The notes: generated by a model not told the origin, from the sequence alone. A stretch of DNA of 64,000 bases from Ciona intestinalis (GCF_000224145.3 NC_020172.2:5343218-5407217); one strand, 5' to 3'. Shown: positions 1 through 12,687, counted from the first letter of the stretch. Numbers and translations are program-made.

Positions 1-460
1 GCGCCAAACCTGGGGTGGCAGGGTAGGCAGGTGAACCCTGAGGTTTTCTGCACTGCATTAATTAGTAAACATAGCGATCAAATTTGTTCGATAGAAATGC
101 AATCCTAACTATCCGGCCTCCCCTGCATTTTAAAATTTTTGGTGCCTATGATGCTAGTTTTATAGCTTTGTGGAAATAAGTTCCTGTCTTTATTCTATAT
201 AACAATTTCAGGCTGGAGTGTGAGATTAGGAGTGCATGGAAATAACATGTTTACCGTTTAAATATATCCTGTTGTCATAGCACGTAGGGGACCACTGAGC
301 CAATTTACAAGAGTTTTGATAGTGTTTTACTACTTGTATTTACTATTTAGTTTCATGTTTTGGAAGAGAGATAAATAAGTTTGATAAATAAGTGTTGATA
401 TTTTCCACCATACCCCCTTATGTATATATTGTTAATGTATTGTTCATGTATACTCCACAG
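1..460. other. Intron of the SDR gene, no exon seen
   Basis: No coding segment is seen. Bases 2-30 carry a dispersed repeat motif (CCAAACCTGGGGTGGCAGGG) that recurs at about 2768, 22598 and 58628. Confidence 0.5.
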
Positions 461-2650
461 GTGGTTTAGACCAACTTGTATTAAACCACGTAACTGGGTT
501 GAACCATCCTGGGATGTGGAACAATTCACAGTTTAATTTGGATTATGCTCAAAAGTGAGTGTTCGTATATCTCATTCTCTCTGTCTATTTAGGCACCTTA
601 TGCTCACTGTTAATTTCGCACACCTCATTCTTATTATCATTTATAAGCACATCATGCTCACTATCAAACATTTAGCCCTTACTGTCTAAAACCTACTAGT
701 TTCATACAAATAACAAATTATGGCGCTAGACCATTTAAACCAAGATATTTCCCTTTGAGCCAAGCGATTGTTATCTATGTGGTTTGCACCTCATGCTCGC
801 TATCTTTTTACACAAAAAAATCTTGTTTTATATTAACCTTAACCTGAATAACTGATTAATCAAGATTTTTACAGTTCAGCTATTGTAAACTATGTGAGTT
901 ACATCCATCTATCCACGCACGCCATTCCTCATCTAACGGAATCAAATGGGAACCTTATTGTTGTTTCATCACTGGCTGGTGGGTTATGTGGATTTTTGGG
1001 TTGGATTAAATGGGAATATGTGTTTGTGTAGTTTTTAAAACAGGTATCATTTTGGAGGGAGATGGGCAAACTACTTATATAAAATGGAATATGTTTCTAT
1101 ACTAAAGTTTAGGTTTTAAGTTGTTGACATTAGTGGTCATGGTCATGGGGCACTCGAGTGGCCACTAATAGGTTGTAGCACCCTGGGTGTTGGGGTAATT
1201 GGCAAACTTTGGCTTGGTGTGCGACTGTGCAGGGCCTCACTTAGTACAATAATCCAAATAGTGCTTTTACTGGTGTTTGGATAATGAACCAACTGTGGCC
1301 TAAACACTGGCCTAAATCCCTCTGTGGCCTAAAAACTATGTCTAACAATTGTGGTCTAAATTTCATAACAAGGACCTCACCCACATAGAATAGATCACCC
1401 GAGGAACCAGTTGTTAAACAGTTAATATCCACACAAGTAAATCCTATTGTTATACCCCAGGTCATGTCCCTACAATAAACACTGCAATATACGGGGCAAC
1501 CAAAGCCTCATTGAATCACTTCTATGCGAGTTTAAGACTTGAAATGATGGCAAGTGAAAGGGACCCATATTCCATCACTATCTGCATGATGGGACCCATT
1601 GAAACTGATCGAAGCAGATGGAGCAAATTGTAAGATTTCTATACTTTGTTTAATTAAAAAATGCTTGATTTTGTAAGAAACAAAAGAAATATTATACAAT
1701 TAATAATTTTATTTTTTCAAATTTAATAAAAATTTTAAATTTAATAATTTCAAATTAAGAAACCAAATTTTTAAATTTAACAATTACATTTATTTATGTC
1801 CAAAGTTATGTAAAAACAACAAGAAGTTCTTTTTTAAATAAATAATCAAAATGTTTGTAGCAAATGGGTCATGGGTGTTTGATATCGATATTCAATCTTT
1901 GTTTCGCTGCTGGTTAATTCTTGTAAGTTTAGTTTAATAAGTTAAACTATGATTCCAGTCCAGATAAAGTAAACATGAAAGGCAACCCAATAGATGATAC
2001 TGCTGCACAGATTATTAAAGGTAACTGTTTCATATACACCTTGTGCACGTATTTTATGGTTTTGCACAAGGACAAATGAACCTAAACCCGCGGGACAAGA
2101 CATTCATTATAACACAAGTGTTCTGTTTCATACATCTCATGCCCGCTTACAAGGTACCACCTATGTAACTTATGTATCCTCACATGGCGGGGCAATGACA
2201 GTCGTTATAACATGGGTGTTCTGTTTAATACACCTCATGCCCGCTTACAAGTTACCATGTATGTAACTTATTTATCCTCACATGGCGGGGCAACGACAGT
2301 CGTTATAACACCTGTGTTCTGTTTAATACACCTCATGCCCGCTTACAAGTTAGTGAAGTAACCATGGATAACTGTGTAGGCGATTGATTAATGTATGGCT
2401 GACAATTGGGACAACTTCTTAGTGATCACTGGGTTTTATCAATTTAGTGTCCTGTCCAAGCAACCATATAAAATATTTTCTATTTTTTTACAATAAATTT
2501 TACAAAAATTCTTTAAATTCTATGACAGCTGGTACAACACGGAGATCATATTTATTTATCCCATGGTGGACGAAATATGCAAGCGCTGTAAAAGCGATTC
2601 CAAGTCAACTGGTCGACCGCATGTTTCTCAAGATATTCTACAATAAATAA
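461..2650 (+). CDS. HSD11B1L: 11-beta-hydroxysteroid dehydrogenase-like SDR, 3' part (5' exons off the window)
   Basis: Five exons splice in frame: 461-554, 875-978, 1461-1629, 1959-2020 and 2529-2650, giving 182 residues and a TAA stop at 2648. The protein is the middle and C-terminal part of a short-chain dehydrogenase/reductase. It shows GLDQLVLNHVTG, the VVSSLAG strand with the catalytic serine, and YGATK (the YxxxK active-site pair), then a hydrophobic C-terminal segment around FIPWWTKY and a VDRMFLKIFYNK end. The order and the C-terminus fit the HSD11B1/HSD11B1L family, ER-membrane NADP(H)-dependent steroid or ketone oxidoreductases. The N-terminal cofactor site (TGxxxGIG) must lie upstream of the window. 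An AATAAA at 2642-2647 overlaps the stop codon, so the 3'UTR may be extremely short. Whether it is the HSD11B1 or the HSD11B1L orthologue cannot be settled from this part. Confidence 0.85.
2080..2460. repeat. Satellite family A array plus truncated SINE inside the SDR last intron
   Basis: About 2.5 units of a ~100-bp repeat are seen, with core ACAGTCGTTATAACA, TGTTCTGTTTAATACACCTC and GCCCGCTTACAAGTTACCA. They are followed by a reverse-oriented remnant of the SINE body (CTTAGTGATCACTGGG...CAAG). The same unit recurs at many places in the window. Confidence 0.75.
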
Positions 2651-2819
2651 ATAAACATTGTATTGGCAAAATGATAACTTTGAATTGGTTGTATACATTT
2701 ATTTTGGTTTATATAATATTCAACAAATAGTATTTTCCAATGTTTGATTAGATTTTGTGATATAATTGTCGCCAAACCTGGGGTGGCAGGGTAGGCAGTC
2801 CTAACCTGGGATTTTGTAA

Positions 2820-3055
2820 AACTAGCTGTCAAAAATACTGAAGTTACGGTCAAATTCAACTTAACTTATAGTAACACCTGTGAAAAGTGGTGCAACCAAT
2901 TCAAAGGTTATTGTTTTGTTGACACTTTGTAAAACTAGCTGTCAAAAATACTGAAGTGTCGGTCAAATACAACTTAACTTATATAATCACCTGTGAAAAT
3001 GGTGCAACCAATTCAAGGTTATTGTTTTGTTGACACTTTTTGAATTTCCTCAAAT
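2820..3055. repeat. Tandem repeat family I, two units
   Basis: Two ~115-bp units share GTTGACACTTTGTAAAACTA, GCTGTCAAAAATACTGAAG and TGGTGCAACCAATTCAA. They lie between the SDR gene and PREB. The same family recurs in PREB intron 2 (4425-4733 and 5167-5250). Confidence 0.8.
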
Positions 3056-3599
3056 GCTATCCGAATAACATTAACAATATGCAGTGATTTAAGCAATTAT
3101 TTAACAAATATTCTTCTCTAATTTGTTTACTGTGTTTTTGTGATTTAATTTCACAACTGCAACTCAAAATGTAAAAATATTCAAAATGATTTTTTTTCAA
3201 CTGTATTAAAACTTTGTTTTGGTAAACTTCTATGCAGTTTAAATTGGTTGATCAAACATGCATTAAAACTGTAATTTTTTTATAAATTTGTATAAACTTT
3301 TTTATATAAAACTCACCTGCAATTTATTCTATAAGTTCATACAGTGAGGCATGCCATGGTATCTGGGGTGTAGCCATAGTTGGCCCATTACCCCAACACT
3401 TTATACCCATAATGTAATATATATGAGTAAGACCCTACAGTGTGGCATGCTATGGGATCTTCAAATGAATACCACAGCTGCCCCATCACCCTCTAAGCCT
3501 ACAGTTCATTTTGTTCATGATTTTTGAAGTGTTAATTTTTTTAATTGATTTTCTACTACTACTGCCTTGATTGTAAAATGCAAGTATTTATTTCTTGAT

Positions 3600-3720
3600 G
3601 CTAGTGAAGATTCCCCCCCCATGTTATCTGCTTACCCCCAACTACCAACCTCTAACACTTCCCACCAGCTTAATGGTAATATGTAACATATCTGAAGATT
3701 CTTCACTGGTGCCAATTTCT
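3600..3720. mobile_element. Foldback element with CTAGTGAAGA/TCTTCACTGG ends
   Basis: The ends are GCTAGTGAAGATTC on the left and GAAGATTCTTCACTGGTGCC on the right, around a CA-rich middle (CCAACCTCTAACACTTCC). It is related to longer copies at 28650-28870 and 51030-51243. It sits directly upstream of the PREB start. Confidence 0.6.
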
Positions 3721-3764
3721 TTAATTTGTTTAATCTTTGTTGCAGATATGATTTATAGTTAACT

Positions 3765-6700
3765 ATGGTAGGCTTATGTAAACTGCATTTCCCTTTATAC
3801 TGTTGCCAATGTATAGAAGGGACAAGGTTCATAGTAGCTGGAGGGGGAGGAGCTGCCAAGACAGGAGTTAAGAACTGTGTGGTAAGTGGGTGTGGGTGGG
3901 GGGTGTGCCTATGGTGGTTGGGAAGTTTTATTGCCTACAAAGGCAAAGGGGGGAGATGTGTCACCCGGCACAGTTGGTTAGCAGCGCGCATGCCTATAAC
4001 AAGGCTGGTCGGTCCGACTATTGGGGCCTATGTTTCATTGTGCACTTACGGCAATTGCTCCAACCCAGTGGTCTCTAATGGGTTGTCCAAATTGTCAACC
4101 ATAAGAAAAAACGATATTAATGGACAGTGAGCACAAGGTTTGCTTCTTAAAACACTTAAATATCAACAAAAAAAATGTTGTCTGTTTGAAAAAAATATAT
4201 TGAAATATCTTTTTTTAATACCTTTTATCCCCCTAGCAATTACTTGAAGTAAATAAAGTGAAGCGAAAATGCGAAGCCACCACATTGGAGCAACTAGATA
4301 CAGGGATACATGCAGTGATGAATATGTCAGCTGTTCCTGTTGGGAAAGGTGAAAATTTTACTATAAACACTTACATATATAATGCTAAACAGTTACACGT
4401 TTAACTTATATAAAGAAAACTTTAGGCAACGATTTCAAGGTTATTGTTTCGTTGACACTTTGTAAAACTAGCTGTCAATAATACTAAAGTGTCAGTCAAA
4501 ACTTAAACTATATAAACACTTGTGAAAAGTGGTGCAACCAATTCAAGGTTATTGTTTTGTTGACACTTTGTAAAACTAGCTGTCAAAAATACTGAAGTGT
4601 CAGTCAAAACTTAAGTTATATAAACACTTGTGAAAAGTGGTGCAACTAATTCAAGGTTATTGTTTTGGTGACACTTAGTAAACCTAGCTGATAAAAATAC
4701 TAAAGTGTTGGTCAAATACAACTTAACCTATATTAGGGATGCACATTACAGATTCGAATCCATGAGATGCGAATCCTTTTGTATCCGAATCTAATTACGG
4801 GATTCGGTATTCTGTTTAGGGACGTCATCACACACCACCTTATAAACTATATTAACAATTTTTAAAACTTAATAATTTTGAAAAAAAATATTTTTGTGTT
4901 TGTGGGACTTTTGAGAGTATTTGTTACGCAACGTCTTTTCATAGCCTGCTATAGGTTTCATGACGCAAAAACTACCCAATAGTACAATTTTTGATCATCT
5001 TACAGCTCATGATCCAACAAGGCTGCTATAAAAGAGTCTATAAACTGACTTATGTTCGTAAAATTCATTTTCCTTATAAATATAAAAAGATTCGAAATTC
5101 TAGATTCGAAATAAAGTATTCTAGGAAATCCTAGAATACCTAACTATTCTGTAATGTGCATCCCTAACCTATATAAACACCTGTGAAAAGTGGTGCAACC
5201 AATTCAAGGTTATTGTTTTGTTGGAACTGTGTAAAACGGTCTGTAAGAGTAGTTAGAATTACCAACTTTGTACAAATAGTGTGGCCTTAAGTTTATATTA
5301 CACAAGTTTTTTACCCCACAGGTTGCAAATGCCATCCCAGCATAACGGACAGTGACAAATATTTGGTAGCATTAGGTATGGGGGCAACTTGTAAAATATT
5401 TTCAATAAAAGAAGAAAAATGTAAAGAAAGTGAAACGAACCAAACAGGTGAGGTTATGTTTATAAAAGTATGTGCTGTTATTACTAGTGTAATCATATAC
5501 TTGGTGCTTCATGCTAACTGCTATGTAAGTCAGTGTACCTCATGCTCACTGTTAACCAATGCATTATTGAAGTACAAAGTCCTGGTTAGCTAAACGTGCT
5601 CATTGTCGTCGTATGTATAAGGTTGGGTTGTTTCATGGTTTCTGTCGAGTTATTTTTGCACCTCATGCCCACTGTCGGGCAATGCCTGCTTCGTGGGCAG
5701 TTTCAATATTCCTTATGCTTACTGTCAAATCATAGTACGTATACCTACAGCTACAGTATTTTATGCCCACTATTAAATCTTAATAAATATATGCCCATTT
5801 TAAATATATGCATACCCTCTCTCACATTTCAGCTTCAGGTTTAAAAAAAAGGAAAAAAGGAAAAGAAGAGAAGAAGGAGTCCCCTGGTGAAGTTTGTTAC
5901 AAAACCTCATTGTTACATCACATAGATACAGCTACTGGAGATAAAGGGACACAGGTTTGTCATGTCATATTCATTGTTGTTCATGTATTCTTCAAGTTAA
6001 ATTATGTTCATGCTGCAAGCTTGTCAAAAACATATTGTACAACAGACACATCTTTTTTGGAAGCTGCATAAAATTTTCAATAAAAAGTATCACACCCATG
6101 AAATGGTGTATGACACCTTTGAAAATCCATGTGTCCTGGGATTTAGACCAGAGTTGGCCATTTGACCACAGTTGTGCTTATTATTTTATGTGTATTTAAA
6201 CTTCCACCAACCAACGAATATTTTCAACTTTTTCTTCCAGACTGCTGTGAGACTAAGTCATAACGGTTCCCTCCTCGTTGCTGGAGCATCGGATGGCCAC
6301 TTGAGGGCTTGGAAGGTGGGTTAATATGATTTCTATAGGTCTAAGATTTAACATAGTCTTTATTTTTTGGTTTAATTAAAATAACCATAGCCAATGAATG
6401 AATATTTAATATGATTTCTATAAAACTAAAAACATGTAAAACAGATTATTCACATTGCATGATATTGCACATACATGATACAACTTTTTTATATGTTATG
6501 AAAAAATATGCTGAAATGTGATTTCTCTGTCATGTATTATGTATTTATATGACAGATATTTATATAAATATATATTCCTTTATTTTTAAACAATGCCTAT
6601 TATGACATAATCACCCCACAATCCCCAGCTTCCTTCCAAAGAACAAATATTTGATTCTAAAGGTCACAAAGATGACATCACTGACATAGATATCACAAAT

Positions 6701-9249
6701 GATGCGTCACAGGTGGGGACAATGTTCATTATTATTACATAATGGTGTTGTTTGAAATTGAAGCCCTCACACTAGGGGTTGGCTATCAGTGGTTACTGGG
6801 CCTGGGTTAAACTGTAAGAATTGTTAATTTTGTATCTTAAATTAAATAGTTTGTTTTTAAAATTGAATAAAATCAAAATGTTTTTTTTTAATTTTACTAT
6901 AGAGATCTTATGAAGGAATGATCATCATAGAAATAATATACTGATGTATCACATAGAAATGTCATAGCATAATATAGAAATCGTGTAGAGATCTATTTCC
7001 ATAGAAATGTTATACAGATAGTATCAGTATCAAGAGACGGCAAAGCTTTTCTCTGGGATGCCTCTAGTGGTCATAAAACAATGGAACTTCACGTGATTTG
7101 GAACATGAAGATGATATCAAGAAATTTTAGGTTCAGGAATTGCAGGTGAGTAATGTGATAGTGGAATACCTCATATATGTATAAGCAGTGGCACCCACGG
7201 GTGGGGGTGTTCAGGCGGTTACGACCCCCCTTTTAAACCAAATAAAAATTTTAAAAAACTTCAGAAAAAAAAATTATAACAACATTTTTTTTAAATTTTT
7301 TGATTAAAACCCCCCCCCTTATTTTTTTTTCTGGCTGCGCCACTGTGTATAAGATATAAGGATCTTACGACATGGGACCTAAGATTTAGACAAAAGTTGG
7401 CCGATTACCCCAACACCCATTAATGACCACTAAGTGGGGGCAATTCTTGTTAAGTGTCTTGCCCAAGGACCCATACGCCCAGTGGCGCAGCCATTAAAGA
7501 AAAAATTAGGAAAAATTTTAAAAAACAAATATTATTTTCTTCGATTACTGGCTGTAAGCACAAAGCTGTTAAGTTAATATATTTGTCAATATATATTTGT
7601 CAGTTTTAGTTTGTTTTTTAGTAGTTTTACGAAGCATAAACCCACACCAACTAAACATCCACCAGATTTGGTTTGGTCCCAGAATCCCCTGACAAACTTC
7701 GTTTGTTCACGACTCACGTTCCGATCAAGCGAGACCCCAACAATAAGGTTCATTGTTGCATCACAAAGTGGGCGAAACGACGAAACAGCGAGGGGAAAGA
7801 GACGGGGAATTTGGAACCTGCCATCGTCCAAAACACGGGACATGAAGCAATATCTGCACTAGCTGTGAGGTCATAATAACCATTGTTTTGTTATAACTTG
7901 TATTGTTTGTTGTATAATTGATTAGTAACCAATGTGTGGATCAGATTTGCATATTATTAAAACTATAAAGCTTTATATTTTAACCAAAGCTTAATTGTTT
8001 CATCATAATTGTGGACTTCATGAACTGTTGATGCCAGGCACATTACACTAGCTTTGTAAAACAGCTCCTCTGGCATTTATTTTAATATTTTGCACTTTCG
8101 AGTGACATCAACTCCCTTAAAAACAACATGTATAGGCCGTTAAAGCATCTGTACGCACATAAATGCCAGAAGAGCTGTTTTACAAAAGTTATTAAATTAA
8201 GCCTTTGACAGCATTTACAAAACCTGAACCCCATCAGGAAATTCTGTTTAACCTGTAACTACACTATTATATCTTACAAACCACGTCTTCTCATTAACCT
8301 TATCCTCCATACAGTGATGATGGTGTGTTTGTTGGCTTGGGGTTCATGGATGGCTCAGTGGGGATTTATATTTCATTCAATTTACAGGTGGGTTGTGGTT
8401 TGTTATGTGTTATATATGATGCAGAGTAATTTTACTTTATGTTGGGTTACTGAGGCTATTACAGTGTGTGGATAAGCAGACAGACTAAAGTGTGTGTGTC
8501 TGCATGTAATATGTGCCCAAAATATAGCTTTAAACCTCCAATACTTTGCAATCTCCTATAATGTACACTAGCAATATTATCAAAACATTAACTAATAAAA
8601 GATTTCAATATTTTTCAGTGCGCCAAACACGTAAAGAACGTTCATAGCATCTTTGTGACATCACTATCGTTTGTGAAAGAATCCCCATTATCCCGCGTAA
8701 CAATGGGTGATTATGACACGGCAATCGTATCTGTGTCTGCTGATTGTACTTGCCAACTTACCAAGCTGGAAAGCAGAGGTGATGTCATAAGTAACTTTAT
8801 GATGTAATAATATATCGGTTATTATTAGTTATTTGCTCACAAACACATTTTTGCACAAAATGCACAAAAAAATGGCATAAATTCGGTAGCACCAAAAATC
8901 TTAAGATTAAAAAATACCTCTGGAATATATTTAAAAATTTAACACAAAGTAACATACGTGGTAACTCGTAAGCGGAGGTTTATGAAACAGAACACCGTGT
9001 TAGAACGACTGTCATTGCTCCGCCATATGATGATGAATAAGTTACGTACATTGAGTTGCAAATAAATAAGTTTAATTTTATATTACAGTATAATATTTAC
9101 GCACAGGATATGTTTAAAGCACTTTTACAGAGATATATAAAGTTTTTTTTTTATTTTTAGCACTTTTCTCGATCTGGCTGGTTATTCTGTTGTGTTTCAT
9201 TGCTATTGCTACAACTGCTTATTATTTGAACTACTCTGGTCTTCTATGA
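3765..9249 (+). CDS. PREB: PREB/SEC12-like Sar1 guanine-nucleotide exchange factor
   Basis: Eleven exons join in frame to 429 residues: 3765-3881, 4237-4348, 5322-5447, 5833-5954, 6241-6315, 6629-6712, 7018-7145, 7666-7869, 8315-8387, 8619-8778, 9161-9249. The N-terminus has FPLYCCQC and the AGGGGAAKTGVKN signature of PREB (residues 25-37). WD40-type blades follow (LVALGMGATCKIF, LLVAGASDGHLRAWK, VSVSRDGKAFLWD), then CRFGLVPESPDKLRLFTT and FVGLGFMDGSVGIYI, and a C-terminal membrane anchor at about 403-423. PREB/SEC12 is the ER membrane exchange factor that loads Sar1 with GTP to start COPII coat assembly, with the propeller facing the cytosol. Length matches the vertebrate protein (about 417). 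A polypyrimidine-AG acceptor at 3745 lies 19 bases before the ATG. AATAAA at 9300 is a likely poly(A) signal. The small exon junctions were chosen by phase and homology. Confidence 0.93.
3960..4130 (+). mobile_element. Degenerate tRNA-derived SINE in PREB intron 1
   Basis: It has a tRNA-like head (GGCACAGTTGGTTAGCAGCG) followed by the SINE body CGGCAATTGCTCCAACCCAG and CTAATGGGTTGTCCAAATTG. The family tail is absent. Confidence 0.6.
4425..5250. repeat. Tandem repeat family I in PREB intron 2, interrupted by a hAT element
   Basis: About three units of the ~115-bp family I repeat (GGTGCAACCAATTCAAGGTT, GTAAAACTAGCTGTCAA) run to 4733. They are split by an inserted element at 4734-5166 and continue from 5167 to about 5250. 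Confidence 0.8.
4734..5166. mobile_element. Non-autonomous hAT-type element (433 bp) with 8-bp target duplication
   Basis: The terminal inverted repeats are TAGGGATGCACATTACAG on the left and CTGTAATGTGCATCCCTA on the right. They are flanked by a perfect 8-bp duplication ACCTATAT at 4726-4733 and 5167-5174. TAGGG ends and 8-bp duplications are hAT hallmarks. No transposase reading frame is present. The interior has further inverted GATTCGAA/TTCGAAT motifs. Confidence 0.85.
7186..7345. mobile_element. hAT-type MITE (CAGTGGCGCAGCCAG family), copy 1
   Basis: It begins CAGTGGCACCCACGG and ends CTGGCTGCGCCACTG, with a perfect 8-bp duplication TGTATAAG at 7178-7185 and 7346-7353. The interior is poly-C/poly-A-rich (CCCCCCTTTTAAACC ... 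AAACCCCCCCCCTTATT). It lies in PREB intron 7. Other copies are at 34167, 36282 and 36491. Confidence 0.85.
8051..8190. mobile_element. Short inverted-repeat MITE in PREB intron 8
   Basis: The left arm, GCTTTGTAAAACAGCTCC then TCTGGCATTTA, is matched in inverted orientation by TAAATGCCAGAAGAGC then TGTTTTACAAAAGTT on the right. The arms are about 30 bp each, ~140 bp in all. No clear target duplication was made out. Confidence 0.65.
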
Positions 9250-9509
9250 TGTCATAATACTCTTGTCATTGTGATGTAAGAAGGCAACCAATGACTCATA
9301 ATAAACATTTATCTTATTCTAAAACTCTACAATAATTCTTTCTGATGTCATATACATGAATGAACATTCAAATATTTATTAATTTTAAAACATTTGAACT
9401 GATTACATTTTCATTCTATATATTTTTCCTCTCAATATAACTTTATAGACGTTATAAAATCTTAAAATTAAAACCCGAATTTTATTCATTCCAAACATGT
9501 ATCTTTTTA

Positions 9510-9713
9510 TAGCAGGGTGGGGAAGATGGAACACCTTTCCATGCCATTTTCTTGTTTCATTTAGTAGTAAACAAAGAACATCCAAAGAATTATAAAACCG
9601 TATCCTCACAACTCCCATAGATCGTTGTTAATTGTTTAAAAAACATGATCAGGATATTTGGATATTTGGTGCTAAAGGTGTCCCATCTTACCTCACACTA
9701 CTATAACAGTTTC
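9510..9713. mobile_element. Family E MITE (GGGGAAGATGGGACACC ends)
   Basis: The left end is GGGTGGGGAAGATGGAACACC and the right end is GGTGTCCCATCTTACC, around a conserved interior (CATAGATCGTTGTTAATTG, AACAAAGAACATCCAAAG). About ten copies occur in the window in both orientations. Ends sit next to TA, suggesting a TA target as in Tc1/mariner MITEs. Confidence 0.8.
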
Positions 9714-9859
9714 TTAGTTGTTTCAATTTTAACGACATAGGAAATTTGGTCACAATTTTCACTGAAACTTATCTAATGTAAACTGTTTGTGTATTGAACC
9801 CCCTTTACCTTTATAGAAGCTTCCCCCTATTTTAATACTGTGTAAGACCTTTAAATTAT

Positions 9860-10135
9860 ATTCTATATGGGTGAGGTACAGCAGTGAGGCATTCCATGGG
9901 AGCTGAGATTTAGACCAGAGTTGGCCCATTACCCCAACATTCTATATGCACATTCTATTCCATATGGGTGAGGTCCTACAGCGAGGCATACCATGGGACC
10001 TGAGATTTAGACCAGAGTTGGCCCATTACCCCAACATTGTATATGCACATTCTATTCTATATGGGTGAGGTGCAGCAGTGTGGCATGCCATGAAACCTGA
10101 GATTTAGACCAGAGTTGGTCCATTACCCATATAAG
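9860..10135. repeat. Minisatellite family C, about three ~90-bp units
   Basis: The unit contains ATATGGGTGAGGTCCTACAG, GATTTAGACCAGAGTTGGCC and CATTACCCCAACATTGTATA. The same family is at 3340-3440 and 62935-63355. Confidence 0.85.
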
Positions 10136-10555
10136 CCCTTAAATGTTATGATTCTACAAAGCAAATGAACTAAAATGCATATTTAGAAATGACCCATTTA
10201 CTGGAAGCCCAGTTAAAATGGCCCACAATTAATATCAGATGCACACATACCATATTATTGTGTTATAATGTACCAGTTACTGCATTACGCCCCCTCTCTT
10301 ATGACTCCGCCCATTTTATTTGATTGACAGCGCAATTGCAATTTTGCCGCTGCAAGTTTTCTTTGCGTTTTATCCGTTTTTATGTTTTCACGTGCAATTA
10401 ATTGTATTTTGGTGGGTTACAGTAGATTGAAATGTAGGATAACACGTGTATTTGTAGTTCTTAAAGTAATAGGAATAAAGTTTATGTTTAAATTGAACTG
10501 TTTTCGTCAAACCGTTGTGAATGAATGTAACTTGCTTATTTTGCGTAACACGGAC

Positions 10556-10795
10556 AAACGGCATATAACACGGGTGTTCTGTTTCATACACCTTGTGCCA
10601 GCATACAAGTTACCACGTATGTAACTTTGTGGGTGATTGATTTTTATATGGCTGATAATTTATACAACTCATTAGTTAGTAGTTACCACTAAGTTGGAGC
10701 AGTTGCCGTTAAATGTCAAAAGGCTTATCCGTCCGCAATAGCAGCGTCGAGCCTCGAACCCTTACGCTCTGGTCTATATAGACAAATCGACTGTG
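10556..10795 (-). mobile_element. SINE with one satellite A unit, reverse orientation
   Basis: Satellite A sequence (GGGTGTTCTGTTTCATACAC...CAAGTTACCACGTATGTAAC) leads into the reversed SINE body (ACCACTAAGTTGGAGCAGTT) and a reversed tRNA-like head (CGTCGAGCCTCGAACCCTTA). Confidence 0.65.
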
Positions 10796-11594
10796 GGCAT
10801 GGGAGTGGCAACCATGAATAAGCCACTCAAGTTCCCACACACAAATATTTTTACCATGTATAAATATATATATGTGTTTATTATTACCCGATAAACGCAC
10901 TGCAGTGTATGAGCGCGCGAGTTGCAACACACTGTGTGTGACAATTACGCAACGGATGTGACATCACAAATCCTGCTCGACGCTTTGTTGTCCAGTTTGC
11001 ATCAACAGTCTAACTATGACGAGACAAAACAGTTTGTTTGTCAGCAAGTATAGATTGTTTCCGCACAATGCTAGTAAGATGTATTAGCTATTAAAACATA
11101 GATAGAATGTTCTGGCTAAAAATATGAAAAAATATCATGAAATTTAAAAAAATACCGCTATTTCTTTTCAGTTTCGTTTTCGATTTTTTAAAAAATGCAT
11201 ATTTACAAAGTTTGGGTAAAAACTAGGACTTTAAAATCGCTTTAGTTCGACGCTTTAGTAGTTTAGCTAACAGTTATACTAAATTTATGGGCGGTCGGTG
11301 TATTAATATTTATTAAACTGTAATTACATACTTGTGATACAGACTCGCGTTAAAATTAGTCTAATTTTACGTTAAATATGGTAATTGCTTTAAGATGAAA
11401 GCGTAAGGTGTGTAATTGATACCACAGCTGGGAAAATTATATTAAGCCAAGAGCTAAAGTTTTGAATTCATAATACAGGTAGAAATCCAGTGTCGCTGGG
11501 TTTTAGTGGTTTCTTTACAAAAATGGTCAGATTAGAAATAATGGTCAGTTTTATAGAGAGGTTTAAGAAAATATGGATGCTTTATACATATGAT

Positions 11595-12052
11595 ATAGCA
11601 GCTGGGGGAGATGGGACACCTTTTCATTTTATTTTCTCGTCCCATTTAGTAAACAAAGAATATTCAAAGAATTATAAAACTGTATTTTCACGACTCCCAT
11701 AGACCGTTGTTAGTTGCTTAAAAAACGATCAGAATATTTGAATATTATGAGATAAAGGTGTCCCATCTTACCCCATAATACTACAAAAGAAAGCAACAAA
11801 AGTCATACAGACTATACGTGTAGAAAAATACATGTCTCTTTTTTATTTATAAATAATATAGTAGGGCGGGGCAAGATGGGACATCTTTAGCACATAATAT
11901 CCAAATATCCTGATCGTGTTTTAAACAATTAACAGCAGTCTATGAGAGTCGTGAGGATACGGTTTAATAATTCTTTGATTGTTCTTTGTTTACTACCAAT
12001 TGGGACGAGAAAATAGAATGATAAGTTGTCCCATCTTCCCCCGACGTACTAT
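11595..12052. mobile_element. Two family E MITEs in opposite orientation
   Basis: Copy 11595-11797 reads GGGGGAGATGGGACACC to GGTGTCCCATCTTACCCC. Copy 11860-12052 has the interior reversed (CAGTCTATGAGAGTCGTGAG). Another reversed copy follows at 12232-12413. Confidence 0.75.
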
Positions 12053-12231
12053 ATATGAGTTTTACCCTGAACAAAATATTAGTGATCCCATAGGGCTGGA
12101 GGTAAAACTGTTAAAAGTCTTGCGCAAGGACATTAATTGCTCTAACCCAGTGGTCACTAATGAGTTGTTTAAATTGTAAGATCTGAAAACTAAAACACAC
12201 GCCAACTGCTAACTATTAATATAATATAATT

Positions 12232-12413
12232 CTATGGGGTAAGATGGGAAACCTTTAGAACATAATATCCCAAAATTCGTTTGCGCAATTATCAACGGTC
12301 TATGGGTGTCGTGAGGATAAGGTTTTATAATTGTTTTTAATGTTTTTTGTTTACTACCAAATAGGACGAGAAAACAGAGTGAAAATGTGACCCATCTTAC
12401 CCCACCCCACTAT
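12232..12413. mobile_element. Family E MITE, reversed
   Basis: It runs from ATGGGGTAAGATGGGAAACC to CCCATCTTACCCCACCCCAC, with the interior CAACGGTCTATGGGTGTCGT in the reversed direction. Confidence 0.75.
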
Positions 12414-12687
12414 ATTTATTTATCTCGAAAACGATAGCAAAGATCATGTTATTTAAAGAACGAAGCGACAGGGAGCAACAGCAAAACATCAGTTGGTAAT
12501 CCGCCCGAACGCCAATTTCTCCAACCCAGTGGTCACTAATGGGTTGTTTAAAAAGTCAAAAGCTAAAAAACACCAATTAACACTATTAAGCGTTAAACCT
12601 GCATCTCTGTAATAAACTATTTCATTGTTTTTCAGATTCACCCTATCGTAAAGTATTAACGTAAAACTGGATACCATCAACGGTACA

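Larger units (their letters stand above)
9250..12635. other. Intergenic region between PREB and the PPxY gene, repeat-filled
   Basis: No gene is recognised. It holds four family E MITEs (about 9510-9713, 11595-11797, 11860-12052, 12232-12413), a family C minisatellite (9860-10135), and a satellite A unit followed by a reversed SINE (10560-10790). At 12520-12545 there is a SINE fragment (AACCCAGTGGTCACTAATGG). Confidence 0.6.

Noticed and set aside
7611..7862. Alternative frames over PREB exon 8
   Set aside because: Only the frame giving CRFGLVPESPDKLRLF fits PREB and the phases. The frame's stop at 7652 shows that the acceptor is at 7665.
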